Positions 1 to 11,500 of a DNA stretch of 64,000 bases are shown here, in pieces; position 1 is the first letter of the stretch, and each line of letters begins with the position of its first letter. The DNA is taken from NCBI GenBank assembly GCA_964030785.1, contig OZ034970.1, positions 38,989,401 to 39,053,400 of the forward strand, read 5' to 3'. The notes under the pieces were generated by a model that saw nothing but the letters and a program-made list of their open reading frames with translations, made no database searches and was not told where the DNA came from. Source of the DNA: Siderastrea siderea. Its lineage: Eukaryota; Cnidaria; Anthozoa; Scleractinia; Rhizangiidae. Both the position numbers and the translations under genes were made by a program.

Positions 1-1270
1 TATTAAAGTACTTTTTTGAGGATGTAATGAAATAAAAACGTGTATGCATGTTTGAAATATGTGTCATTAACTGACTATTTGTCTTATAATTATTTCCTGT
101 TACTTTACGTTCTGGGAAAAAAGTTTGAAAAAAATTGAATGAAGGTAAACTGGCTAATTTTTTTAGTTTATTGCACAACCATGCCATTTATGTACATATT
201 AGGGTTGGTTTGATACTTTTCCAACCGTGCGTTAGTGAGTTATTGTTGCTACCATGAGTACCACTATTTCTAAGTTAAGAGGCTAGTTAATCATTAACTA
301 TTGTGACATGTGACCTGAAAAGACTCATATCGAAGTCAGGGCGTGAAGTCCTATAAAATAATGGTACCAGTTTCCCACAAAGTTCTGTTGCAAAAAAATG
401 CATTTTTTGAGTATAGTGCCACCTTAAGTTGAATGCAAACTGCGAGGAACACATTCGTCATTTCATCACTAAATCAAATCAATGAACCTCAAGTGCTATT
501 TATCGCCAGTGTCAAAATGAGAATAGATCGATTGCTATCTTAGTTTCGACGAGGCTGACTGAAAAAAGAAAGGAAATAGGCCATATTATCAATTGACCTT
601 AAGCGACAGACCATTCATCAAAGTGTGATATTGATTTCTTTTTAGTTCGAAATTATAAAACATGCCAATCTGTAGACTAAAAGAGGCAGAGAGTGAAAAA
701 TAGATCCGTTTGTTTGGCTGAGCTATTCTTGACGAAATAGCATGGAAACATCGAAAGTAAGTCTACTCTTGCTTCAAGTTTACACGACTTATAGGTGGCA
801 TTTATTTCTCAAGAGATGTAGATAAAACACAGACCGCGTCAGCAGCTCGGTAATTTGGCCGATATAATTCCGTTTCCTAAAGCGTTCTGGGACTTAACAA
901 ACTTTTAACTCCAGAATCCGAACAGATCAACCTTTGTTATCTGACAAATATCCCTTAAAGGCTTTGAAAAATCTGAGAAAACAGAAAATGGTACAATGAG
1001 CTAGCATGCTACAGATTTACATCAAACAAAGATCCACAGTGTTTGAATCTCTTTACAGTGGCCGATTTCTGCCTCGTACCCAGGCATCTCAAATGTGTCG
1101 GAAAAAGTAGAGAGAAGAGACCGATGAGTAGCTCGCGCAATGGAACATGGGAAGGTTAAGCATTGGCGCAAAGGACGCTGGAAGTTAATTTCGTGCTCGA
1201 TTCGAAATCCGCTAGAACGCGCCTGGGAACGAGGCAGGACCGATTTACCTTACATTAACTCACGCTGTTA

Positions 1271-1572
1271 AGCTCCGGCTACACGAGCAATTTTTTGCTT
1301 GCGATGGTGATGCGATTTTTTGAAAATTGTCGCGTCGCCAGGGAGCGGCGAAAATCACATGTGTAGCCACTCTCGTACAGGTGTTGCGACAGCTGAAAAA
1401 ATCGCAGAAAAAAATCGCGAGAAATTCAATGAGTTGAATTTTTTGCTACAAAATCACGGACTTTGTCGCCAAGTGTAGCTGGGCACCACCGCGCGCCGGC
1501 GACGACGCGACAATTTTCGAAAAAACATCGCACCACCATCGTCAGCAAAAAATCGCTCGTGTAGCCGCGGAT
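1271..1572. mobile_element. Harbinger-like MITE with TTA target duplication
   Basis: Terminal inverted repeats of about 65 bp begin AGCTCCGGCTACACGAGC and end GCTCGTGTAGCCGCGGAT. The element is flanked by TTA on both sides (1268-1270 and 1573-1575). The paralogous segment at 6430-6440 reads straight through (gctgtCATCaaaatg) without it, giving a natural empty site. A 3-bp TTA duplication is typical of PIF/Harbinger elements. No ORF of note inside. Confidence 0.85.
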
Positions 1573-1721
1573 TTATCAAAATGAAGTGTCACACTGAGTC
1601 AGGTCCATGACTGTTACTCAGAGAGTCTACAACACTGCTATTCACCAAGGCAGTACACAGCCATTTCACAGGCATTCCGTCCCTCTATCAACTGAGAAAC
1701 TGTTTTTATTTTCCGCTCTAG

Positions 1722-1904
1722 ACATTGATGAAAGCTTGCAAGATGGATCCGAATGGAGCTGAAAGCTGGTTCAGTGCGGCAGATTATAACAAGAACGGAA
1801 AAGTGGAGAGAAAAGAGCTGAACAAGATCGAGTTTGATTTCTGGTTCCACCCCGAGAAGAAGGAAAACAGCAACGTGTTTGGGGGAGCATATTCAGGAAG
1901 TTAA
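1722..1904 (+). CDS. Terminal exon of aequorin/luciferin-binding-type EF-hand protein, copy 1
   Basis: A pyrimidine tract ending CCGCTCTAG precedes an open frame that starts ACA TTG ATG and ends TAA at 1902-1904. It encodes a canonical EF-hand loop (DYNKNGKVERKE) followed by FDFWFHPE and a tail ending FGGAYSGS. The helix-loop-helix, the aromatic FWF stretch and the GGA-containing C-terminus resemble EF-hand IV and the C-terminus of aequorin, luciferin-binding protein and calexcitin-like sarcoplasmic calcium-binding proteins. The exon starts in phase 0. Its upstream exons are not in the window, so they lie beyond position 1 or are lost. The residue aligned by eye with the coelenterazine-site histidine of aequorin (His169) appears to be Glu, so luminescence is not predicted; a calcium-sensor or ligand-binding role is inference. 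Confidence 0.7.
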   Translation, partial: TLMKACKMDPNGAESWFSAADYNKNGKVERKELNKIEFDFWFHPEKKENSNVFGGAYSGS

Positions 1905-2924
1905 CCTTAAAAACTTTTTAATTTCAAGGAAAGGCCCCAATCATTTTCAAGCCGTTGCATTATGTTGTAGGTAGTCAGGAAACCTCCAGCGGATAAAATT
2001 TAGAAAAGGGATATTTTATAGGCCTAAGTAAAGTCACGTCAAGTCAAGTAAAGTCAATTAAAGGAAAGGAAAGAAAACAAAAGTAACAACAGTGCTCGTA
2101 TTCGGTAATTTTGTTAGGAACCTGGCACTGTAAGTAAGATAGTAAGGCAATTTGTGGGGAGTAAGTAAGTGAGGGAGTAAGTACGTAAGCGAGGCAACTT
2201 GGAGATGAGCAAATAAATCAATAAAAGCAATCAGTTCAGTGTATGGACATACTTGCTCATTGACCATTTCCCCCAGGGGTACCAGCATATCTCTCAGTTT
2301 TTTTTTCATTGCATCATTTTAGTTACTTATTGGTGATTGTTTTTTACCGCCAAAGCCGGGAACAGACATGTTTGAAAGTATAATCGAAGGCAGACTGCAA
2401 ATGTAAACATTTTAATGCCTCGTCCACACTGACGAGTTTTCGAAACGTTCCGTTTTCGTTTTACCGAGAAGGGATCAAAAGTTTCCTTTCCACGCTGTCG
2501 TTTTCACGGCGTTTTGCCCCGTCCACAGTAAAACGCTCGAATACGTTGATACGCTTTCGAAGCCCTCCGTTTTTGTTTCAGCGATAAGGGATCAAAAGCT
2601 ACGCGGAAAAAACGCCTTCAAAACGATAGTGGAGAATCTGTTTATTAACAAGCATTCTCCCACCTTTAAGACGGGGGGGGGGGACTGGACGTACTGCCGG
2701 TATATAGCGTGTTAGTAGGTCAAGTGGTCGAAGATCACCTGACCAACAGCAGACACATTGTGATAATCGAACTATTTCGTAGTCAATATTTCCTTTCATT
2801 GCTGTTAAAGTCCATATTAATTAGTCCGTATTAATAATTAGCAGGTTTTCAGAGCAGGAAAGCAACCTTTCTAGCGAGTTCGATTTTGGTTGTAAAACAC
2901 GTCTTTTTATTCAATGAACTCTTC

Positions 2925-3010
2925 TCAGACAGACAGACAGACAGACTTTATTGTAACTCCTTAAAACGGTCTTTCAGTTACAAGACTAAAATAATAAAAA
3001 TTAAATTTGT
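2925..3010 (-). repeat. (GACA)n-ended retroelement tail, copy 1
   Basis: A (CAGA)n microsatellite is followed by CTTTATTGTAAC on the plus strand. Read on the minus strand this is AATAAAG followed by a tetranucleotide run, the usual look of a non-LTR retroelement 3' end. The same junction recurs at 7926-7965 in the duplicate and in related form at 62937. No coding remnant is recognised next to it. Confidence 0.5.
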
Positions 3011-4369
3011 GTTAATGATAAATGATCAGCTACTAAAAAAAATACTCTGAACAAAAGGGTTGCGCATTTTTCTGGACAATTTTGCAAGTGGTTATGGGTA
3101 TAACGAGTTACCTGACGGATGATGCTTTCGTTTTTTCCCAAAATCGTGCTTGTAGTTCTTTAAGGTTGCCTTAAGCAGTTCTCTTGTACCTATGCCTTAT
3201 TCATCGTTATTTTCAAACCACTGGCAGATGGGCAGCCAAAATTGGCAAGGTGCACGTTCAACATTCTCGTCCCCAGAGCTGCGTTCCTTTTGGCCAGCGC
3301 CAAGGATCGAGAGCTCTGGCAGGGGCCAGGATAACGCACAATCGCAATAGCTGCCCATTTTTGTAACCGATGGTAACCGTTATTGTTTCAAATTTCTGAG
3401 GCTGCGCAGAAAGCCTTCATCAGTCACGAATGGAATCCATGCGTACTAATCCATGTACATCTATGGCAACTATGAAGTCAAACTATTTAAATCGAACGCC
3501 TGGTTCGTGAACTAATTAAATGCACCCATCAGATACCATTAGGATCTGTGATTGACAGGTTGGACACTCGCTTTCAACTGTGTTTTAATTATTTGGGGTT
3601 GGTAAACTGTGAAGTGGAAAGGAGCGACTTCTTTTAAGATCATCTTATCAATGTGGCCTTTGATCTGAAAAAAAAAAAAAAACCAGTTGTGGGTCAACCG
3701 AATAGGCCAGTATTTCGACTCTGTGGACTTCAACAAAAACGGCTACTTAACAATAGACGAATTTATGCAGTCTGCAGACAATATTGGAGTCGTGCAAAGC
3801 AAGCGACCTTGAAATGACAAGCTTGCAAGAACAGCTGCAGATTTTCTGGGGAGCCGTGGGCCTGAAGCCCGCGGTACAGATGACGAAAGAAGAGTTCATT
3901 CAAGGCATGAACCGTCTGGCACAAGATGAGCTGGACCAAGAACAAAGGGGCGTAAAAGCGATCCACGAGCAGGTCAACAACGCTTTCTTCGATGTTATGG
4001 ATGTCAACAATGACGGAAAAGTAACGCTCAATGAGGTCAAGGTGCGTAGGCGATCTTTTTATTTAAAACGTCTTCAGCAGTTGTAAACTCGAGTCCAGTT
4101 ATTAGTTAAACTGCGCACATCACGCACAACTAAATATAAATATATATTCTTAAATATTCTACTCTGTCGCTCATCAATTAGAATTCAATCCATGCCCACA
4201 AAACGAGTTGCTTGCCCCTCTATAAGGGTACCTTTTTATAAAAAAAATTTCTGGTCCTTTTAGTAATATGGAGGCCTCCCTCGGGGACACATCTTGAGTG
4301 CGAAAACTGTTTCATATGAAATGATGAGTTTGATCCTCGCAGTTAAATTTAATTCCTTTCCCTGGCCTT

Positions 4370-4515
4370 TGCGGTCTACCAGGCAACGCTCCACCCAATT
4401 CTACGCAAAGCCTGTCAGTAAATCGCAAGGTAAACCGACCAAACCGCAAAGGTCAGGGTTCGAATCCCGGTCAAGCCTGAATTTTTCAGGTTTGTTTTTA
4501 CAACTGCTTAAGTTG
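4370..4515 (+). mobile_element. tRNA-derived SINE fragment
   Basis: Contains a good pol III B box (GGTTCGAATCC, about 4458-4468) followed by CCGGTCAAGCCTGAATTTTTCAGG, an ending resembling SINEs of anthozoan genomes. The A box is weak or absent, so this is probably a 3' fragment. A functional tRNA gene is unlikely because no acceptor or anticodon arm can be drawn. Confidence 0.45.
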
Positions 4516-4842
4516 ATTACATTTAACTGCGAGGTTCACATTCATTATTTTAATTTCATCTGTTACATCCACAGTTCCGTATGATAACCGTCTTCAAAAA
4601 TACTTTAAATAAGTAACTCACTGACTCAATGGCTGAACCTTAAGTGCTATTTATCACCAGCATCAAAATGAGAATAGATCGAATAGATCAACTGCTTTCT
4701 TAGGTTTCGACGAGGGTAACTAGAAAAGAAGGTACGTCAGACTGTGATACTGATTTATTCCAGTTCGAAATTATAAAACATGCCACTCTATTGTCTAAAA
4801 GAAGCAGAGCGTGAAATAGGTCCATTTGTTTGGTTGAGCTTT

Positions 4843-6018
4843 TCCCCCCGGGGGGGGGGGGACTACTCAATAAAGTTTTATACGGGGAGGCTCTGCCTCG
4901 AGGTTCAAACCCTTACCCTTCAATATGCTAATTTTCACCAAAATGGTACCCCTTTCATATACCTAGAGGAAAATTGTACCCCTTTCTTATACCTCAAGGA
5001 AAACCCAAAACAATAGAATTTCCTATAATCGCCACGTTTTTCATCGGGTTTTCAGTCGTTCTGATTCAGCTACGTAGTCATTTCTGCCAAAATGTGACAC
5101 CCTTTGGTATACTTCGCTTTAGCCACCATACATTCCACTTTGCAGCTGATTTTGTGACCCTTTCGTATACTAAAATAACAATTTTCCCTACCTTTTAATA
5201 TACTCACTCACTCACTCATGCCCATTACGCCGGGTGGCGAGTAGGGCAGCAACGTGATCCCTCCACTTCTGCCGGTCTTTCGCCATGACTGAGATGCTAC
5301 TCCAGGTCTTTCCCATCCGTTGCACTTTTTTCTCCACCGTCCGCCGCCATGTGATCTTCGGACGACCCCTCCTTCGCTTTCCCTCTGGTGTCCAGTGCAA
5401 GGCAGTCTTGGCGATAGAGGCTTCTTGGCGGGTGACATGGCCAATCCACCTCCAGCGTCTCCTCATTAGGATAGTAGCCAAGGATTCGGTTTCACACCTT
5501 TCGAGCAGGTCTTTGTTTGAAATGGTTTGGGCCAGAAGATGCGTAGAATTCGGCGGACGCTCTTGGTGTGAAACGTGGATAGCTTTGCTAAATCCTCTCA
5601 GTCAGTCTCCAGCATTCCAAACCATATAGGAGAGTTGTGAGGACGCAGCTGCGGTAGAGTTTCAACTTGGTGTGAGTGCTGTAGGTGGAGGAGCGCCATA
5701 CCATGCTCATCATGTTAAGAGAGTTTCTGGCATTGTTGAGAGGGCTCTGGATGTCCAAGTCTGCCCCGTTCATTACTGATGATGCTGCCAAGATAGGTGA
5801 ACCTGTCCGTATACGGGAGGTCTCCATTCTCAACCTGGACTCGACTTCTGCTGGTGCTGTTCAGTGCCATAATTTCAGTCTTCTTGCTGCTAATGTTGAG
5901 ACCAACTTGCTTTGCAAAGATGTTAAGTCGCCGGGTCTTCTCTTGAATGTGAGAATGGGTGTGTGATAATAGCGGAGCCTCCGCGTATAGCCCCCATCTC
6001 CCCCCCCCCGGGGAACTT
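4843..6018. mobile_element. DNA transposon with poly-G inverted termini, carrying a LINE fragment
   Basis: The left end reads CCCCCCGGGGGGGGGGGG then a GGAGGCTCTGCC stretch. The right end, reverse-complemented, reads CCCCGGGGGGGGGG then CTATACGCGGAGGCTCCGC. Inverted similarity covers about 45 bp. The flanks carry CTTTTC on each side, and the duplicate segment at 714-727 shows the uninterrupted site (gagctattcttgacg). A related element appears to lie at 46963-47585. Confidence 0.65.
5206..5966 (-). pseudogene. RTE-like LINE reverse transcriptase, 3' fragment
   Basis: Three minus-strand frames give consecutive pieces of a LINE ORF2 C-terminus: GLNISSKKTEIM with RFTYLGSIIS (post-YADD palm/thumb), then YGLECWRLTERI, then WIGHVTRQ with GKRRRGRPKITWRRTVEK and a WRDHVAAL ending. 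The frame changes twice, so it is dead. It is 5'-truncated at about 5966. Its 3' end terminates in a (TGAG)n run at 5206-5220. The clade is uncertain; RTE-like is my best reading. It lies inside the poly-G-ended transposon. Confidence 0.75.
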
Positions 6019-7411
6019 TTCTTGACGAAAATGCATGGAAACATCGAAAGTAAGTCCACTCTTGTCTCAATGTTACACGACTTATAGGTGTTTATACCTG
6101 CCCGATCAAAGGAAAGGAACACCATGAAGAAAGTTATGTAGTCTTTGGCCTTTATTTCTCAAGAGATGTGGATAATTTCTGTGACTAATTTCTGCCTCGT
6201 ACCCAGGCGTCTCAAATGTGTCGGAAAAAAGCAGAAAGAAAAGGCTGATGGGTAGCTCGCGCAATGGAACATGGGAAGGTTTAGCATTGGCACAAAGGAC
6301 CTTGGGAAGGGAAAAACCCTTTACATGCTCGCTTGCGCTCAGTCAATCTCGTGCTCGATCCCAAGTCCACTAGTTAGAACGCGCCTGGGAACGAGGCAGG
6401 GCCGATTTACCTTAAATTATCTCAGGCTGTCATCAAAATGAAGTGTCACACTGAGTCAGATCCATGACTGTTACTCAAAGCGTCTACAACACTGCTATTC
6501 ACCAAGGCAGAACACAGCCATTTCACAGGCATTCCGTCCCTCTATCAACTGAGAAACTGTTTTTATTCTCCGCTCTAGACATTGATGAAAGCTTGCAAGA
6601 TGGAGCCGGATGGAGCTAAAAGCTGGTTCAATGCGGCAGATTGTAACAAGAACGGAAAAGTGGAGAGAAAAGAGCTGAACAAGATCGAGTTTGATTTCTG
6701 GTTCCACAACGAGAAGGGTCCGAGAAGGAGGAAAACAGCAACGTGTTTGGGGTAGCATATTCAGGACGCTAAGCTTAAAAACTTTGTAATTTCACGGAAA
6801 TGTCTCAATCCTTGTTAAGCCGCTGCGATATGTTGTAGGCAGTCAAGAAACTTCCATCAGATCAAATAACTACGTAAGCAAGTAAATTTGTAGATGAGTG
6901 AATAAATAAATAAGTAAATAAATAAATAAATAAATAAAAACAATTAATAAAGTGTATGGACATGTTTGTTCATTGACCATTTCCCCCAGGGGTACCAGCA
7001 TATCTCTCAGTTTTTTTTTTTTCATTGTATCATTTTAGTTACTTATTGGTGATTGTTTTTTACCGCCAAAGAACAGACATGTTTGAAAGTATAATCGAAG
7101 GCAGACTGCAAATGTAAACATTTTAATGCCTCGTCCACACTAATGAGTTTTCGAAACGTTCCGTTTTCGTTTTACCGAGAAGGGATCAAAAGCTTCCTGT
7201 CCACGCCGTCGTTTTCACAGCGTTTTCCCCCGTCCACAGTAAAACGCTCGAATACGTTGATACGCTTTCGAAGCGCTCCGTTTTTGTTTCAGCGATAAGG
7301 GATCAAAAGCTACGCGGAAAAAACGCCTTCAAAACGATAGTGGGGGATCTGTTTATGAAAAAGCATGCTTCCACCTTTAAGACGGGGGGCTGGACGTACT
7401 GCAGTATATAT

Positions 7412-7706
7412 AACAATTAGATAATGAGCTCGTGATTTCTATCGCGTGATAGTTGATGAGGCCGAAGGCCAAATCAACTATCACGCATAGAAATCGAGAG
7501 CAAATAATCTAATTGTCTTAGTATAAATCTATTAGACGTTCAAAACTTAACAGCAGACACTACATGTTTTTATTGAAAAATGATATAAATAGGTCACACC
7601 GCGCGCGGAAAACACTCTACTCACTATCTACAACAGAATAGATAGCGAGTAGCGTAGCCAATCAGAGAACTGCATTAGTGATAGAACGCTAGTAGATTTA
7701 TACTAA
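7412..7706. mobile_element. Foldback insertion private to duplication copy 2
   Basis: Copy 1 reads from TATATAG directly into CGTGTTAGTAGG near 2703; copy 2 has about 295 extra bases here. The insert contains a hairpin with arms CAATTAGATAATGAGCTCG (7414 on) and its complement ending near 7516. A second inverted pair is TTAGTATAAATCTA (7518) and TAGATTTATACTAA (about 7692). The structure suggests one or two nested MITEs. No ORF. Confidence 0.7.
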
Positions 7707-7926
7707 AACGTGTTAGTAGGTCAAGTGGCCGAAGATCACCCGACCAACAGCACACACATTGTGATAATCGAAATATTTCGTAGTCAATATTCCTTTCATT
7801 GCCGTCAAAGTCCATATTAATTAGTCCGTATTAATAATAAGCGTGTTTTCAGAGCAGGAAATCAACCTTTTCAGTGAGTTCGATTTTGGTTGTAAAACAC
7901 GTCTTTTTGTTCAATGAATTCTTCTC

Positions 7927-7957
<31 letters not shown>

Positions 7958-8504
7958 ATTTATTGTAACACCCTACAAGGGTCTTTCAGTTACAAGACTA
8001 AAATAATGAAAACTCAGAAAAAAAAGAAATTAAATGTATGTTAATGATAAACGATAAGCTACTTAAAAAAAACCTCTTTGTCAAAATTGAACAAAAAGGT
8101 TGCCCATTTTTCTGGACAATTTTGCAAGTGGTTATGAGTATAACGAGTTACCGGACAGCTGATGCTTTCGTTTTTTTCCAAAATCGTGCTTGCAGTTATT
8201 TTAGGTGGCCAAACACAGTTTTCTTGTACCTGTGCGTTATTCATCGTTATTTTCAAACCAGTGGCAGATGGGCGGCCAAAATTAACAAGGTGCAAGTTCA
8301 ACTAAAAAGATTATTTTGATATGTTTTATTGGGCTAAGTAACATTGCTATGGCAACACAGCTGGTAATAAACAAGTACTAAATAATGGCTTTGATTTGTT
8401 TTCACAAATCGTAGAGCGCGCGCAAACTATGTTCAGACACCTAAAGAGATGCGTGTGAACTTCGCCTAAGAAGGTTTTACTGAACACTGTTTGAAGCTAC
8501 TTAC

Positions 8505-11500
8505 CGATGTGCAAGATGGCATCATACCGGCCTCCTTGAACCTCTTTTTGTAGCTTGGAGAGGGACTGGGCATTATCCACTCCTAGATCTCCATATATGG
8601 CAAACCTTGGTGCCCAGTCCGTGCCATTTCTTGTGGCGTTAAAATTGTACAAGGCGCTCCAGCCGTCTGCACTACCCACTCTATAATCTAAAAGTAAATG
8701 ATTTCTAGAACTTAGAAATGGTTGTGAGCACATGAGCCTCGTTCCCAGGGCCTTTCCTTTCTAGATTGGAAGGGGCGAGGGAAAAGCCCTGAGAACATTG
8801 TTGTGACCACGTGAGAAGCGTGTGCCGAGGGTTGCGCAATTTTACGGAAAACGTTTAAGAAATTCATTCTGAATTTCTGATCTCAAAACCTGCACCTTTT
8901 AAGAAGTCCGATATCTTGTATATTTATCTCTTAGAGTCTAATTTATTGCACCCACAAAGCAGAAATAATCGTAAAACAATACAAAGAACATTATACCGTA
9001 TGCATGGCCAGGAATCAGCCCTTCTATCTTTACTCGGTGAATGTGAATTGTGCGCTCCTTCCAGCCGCAGGTTTTGAACTTCGTAGCTGAGCCGAAAGCT
9101 TTCTTGTTCAGCGGTTGTTTGTACCTCTCACCATACTCCACCATGCTCTTGACTGCCTCGGCCATAGTTACCCACGTGATCATCATCTCGGTAGGGGCAC
9201 CTGGAATATTTAGACCAAAACAGAGTTCTTAAGTGTTGGACTCGGGGGGGGGGGGGGGGTGGTGGGAGAAGGATAAGGGCTGCTCCCTCGAAAAAGCTTT
9301 ATCAGTTTTCATAAAATTTTGCACATATAACGCGCTATCTGGTTGGTTCTGTTCTTTAATTTGTAAACGAAATAGAAAACGGCCGCTGACTTGATGCACA
9401 CCTGACGGAGTTTTTAAGAATTTCACTAATTTTGGGAATGCTTTCAAACTTATTCTCGCGTCAGAGCGTCAGGCTATACAGCTATTTCAATTAACGTTGT
9501 CGGATTTTAAAGGGGCTCGGGCTTACGCGACAAGACCGAAAGGTAGTATGGTTAGCTGTAAATCTTTTGTGATTCGGCTGTAATTTCACGGTTGTCACTG
9601 CCATAGGACAAGTAAAAGTACCTTAAGCACTTGACATATGTGATTTGTTTTAAGCCCGGGTGAGCCATAGCTAAGCTTGGTAAATTAATTTATTTATAAA
9701 TTACCCTTGTCACCTAGCGGTCTTATCAAGCTGGTTTTCCGACAACGTTAACTGAAATATCTGTATACCCAGGCACGAGAGGGTGATCGAGGTGTACGTA
9801 CAGAATTGTAAGCCAGGATGGACAGTCTTTTCAGTTCACAGAATCAGTTCACTTTTTCCTCGTTTACACGCGTTACTTAACAAATAGATTCCATTTGGCC
9901 GTGCGTGTGTACTCTGATGATAACGCACAGATGACGTCAAAACGTGGTACGAAAAAGGCGGCTTGTAGCGTGACTGATATGGGTTATCCCGCACAAAATT
10001 AGAAATGTTTCTACAATCTTTGTGGTGATGATTTGCGCGCACAGAACTTTGCCGCTCGTTACGTCATTCGTGCCGCTGTACTTTAATCACAAGTGCAATA
10101 GGCCATTTTACAGTTTGGTGCTCAATGCCCTGGCCTTCGAATAGAAGCGAGGCTGGAGGTGACCTTGCTTTGTTACAAACCTTGCTGCTTTTCATATGTA
10201 TATGATTATGATCACAGGCTTGTTAGCATGAGAATGACGTGAAATGCAGGAAGGTTTGTGGTAAAACAAGGTCACCTCCAGCCTCGCTTCTATTCAAAGG
10301 CCAGGGCACGAGCTCATAACTGCAAAATGGCCTAGTGTATAGTGACGCAAATGAGAAAAGCTATCTCTGAAAACAGCTCAAGCTAAATTCAAGTTTCAAC
10401 TGCAGCATTAACGATCGAATTTGTTTTGTCTCTTCGCACATTTTGGATGCCTCTTAGCAAAACGTTATCTCTGATCTCCAGCAGGTTACTGAACTGCATC
10501 CCAGAATTTTCGAGAGAAACATTGCCGATTGAGACCAACCAATGATTAGTTCCAACAAATATAACACGTGCGTCGTTCACATTGAAAGTCTTCTAACATC
10601 ACCTTTTACTCTTAGGCCGTTTTGAGTTAAAGTGATCTTACACGAGACAATAACTCAAAAGGACCATTCGACCGACGTAACAATTTGTTTTGGCAGCATG
10701 CTACAACTTTTTAACAAGTTGCCGCAAAATTCTCTTAAAAAGTCATTAAAAGTCACCCGGTGTACGAAGGGCCACTCAGTAAATGGAACCTTTCAAAAAC
10801 TTGCAAGACGTCAACTGCCGCAATCAGAGTATTTCGCTAAAACTCACTGTTCAAAAAGGTATCTTGTAAGATCACTTTTTTCAAGTTTTAAACAAAAAGG
10901 GTGCATGCCGAGTATAAAAAGGCCATACCTTTAAATATTATCGACTACTGTTCTAAGATTGTTAGCTTTTAGTAAATTCAGTTTAACCTTTTAGGTATAA
11001 CCAAACTGAGGCTGGTTTACTGTAGCGTCAACATTTATGCCCTGGAGCGCGTTTTGATTTTATATACATCAACTTTAAGGTTGTTGAATTTAAGACCCGT
11101 TTAGTGTTTTGAACATTTAACATGTCACCAGTATGAATTAAATACAAACTCATGTCGAAAAATTTAATTCATCTTCCAGTTGAAGCTTCCCGCCTTAGGA
11201 AATTCTCAACACACAGCGTAGGCTAGAAAAAGAAAACTGTTTCACACAGCCGCCATTTTTGTCGCCATCTTGATTTTCCTCAACCGCGAAGCGAAAGAAC
11301 GACTGATTAATGCACTAAACGTGATCTTCGAGGCGAAGCGGGCGAATGATCAAGTAGTTTTGTTCCTGTTTAGCCCTCAAACGTAGTTTTAGTTATTTAT
11401 GACAACAATGAACCCGGCAAAGTCATTTCACATAACACACACACACATCCTCTCTCAACCTACCTGTACTGGAGATATGAATTTGTTCCGGTTGAGGTGT

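Larger units (their letters stand above)
430..3260. repeat. Tandem segmental duplication, copy 1
   Basis: This block matches 4510-8305 in the same orientation. Shared landmarks include the EF-hand terminal exon, the GTCCACA/AAACGCTCG tract near 2410-2620, the (GACA)n tract near 2930 and the tract around 3190-3250. Divergence is clearly visible, so it is not recent. Copy 1 carries a private MITE (1271-1572) absent from copy 2 and lacks two insertions found in copy 2. Boundaries are approximate, because similarity fades near 430 and 3260. Confidence 0.85.
3687..6755 (+). pseudogene. Aequorin-like EF-hand gene, copy 2 (frameshifted)
   Basis: Two exons are visible. The first, about 3687-4041, encodes EF-hand I (DFNKNGYLTIDE), a degenerate second hand (MTKEEFIQGMNRLAQDEL) and EF-hand III (DVNNDGKVTLNE), ending at donor AAG|GTGCGT. 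The second, 6579-6755, encodes EF-hand IV (DCNKNGKVERKE) and FDFWFHNEK, starting after CCGCTCTAG in the matching phase 0. Order and spacing follow the photoprotein/luciferin-binding family. The frame slips by one base near 3790-3796, between EF-hand I and the KASDLEM segment. An 11-nt net insertion near 6716 replaces the conserved FGGAY tail with an unrelated short one. No N-terminal exon was found between 1905 and 3686. An undecayed gene with sequence errors is less likely, because two independent shifts are needed. Confidence 0.65.
4510..8305. repeat. Tandem segmental duplication, copy 2
   Basis: Direct repeat of 430-3260, extended by two private insertions: a G-rich-ended transposon (about 4843-6018) and a foldback element (about 7412-7706). 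It carries the second EF-hand terminal exon. AAATAAATAAAT-type simple sequence near 6897-6940 is also private to this copy. Confidence 0.85.

Noticed and set aside
4440..4480. Functional tRNA gene
   Set aside because: Only a B box is present; no acceptor, D or anticodon arm.
5208..5629. Overlapping frames on both strands at the LINE fragment
   Set aside because: Only the minus frame 5212-5481 matches a LINE C-terminus; the others are shadows.
10632..10934. 100-codon plus-strand frame
   Set aside because: Inside a phosphatase intron, repeat-like sequence, no recognisable similarity.
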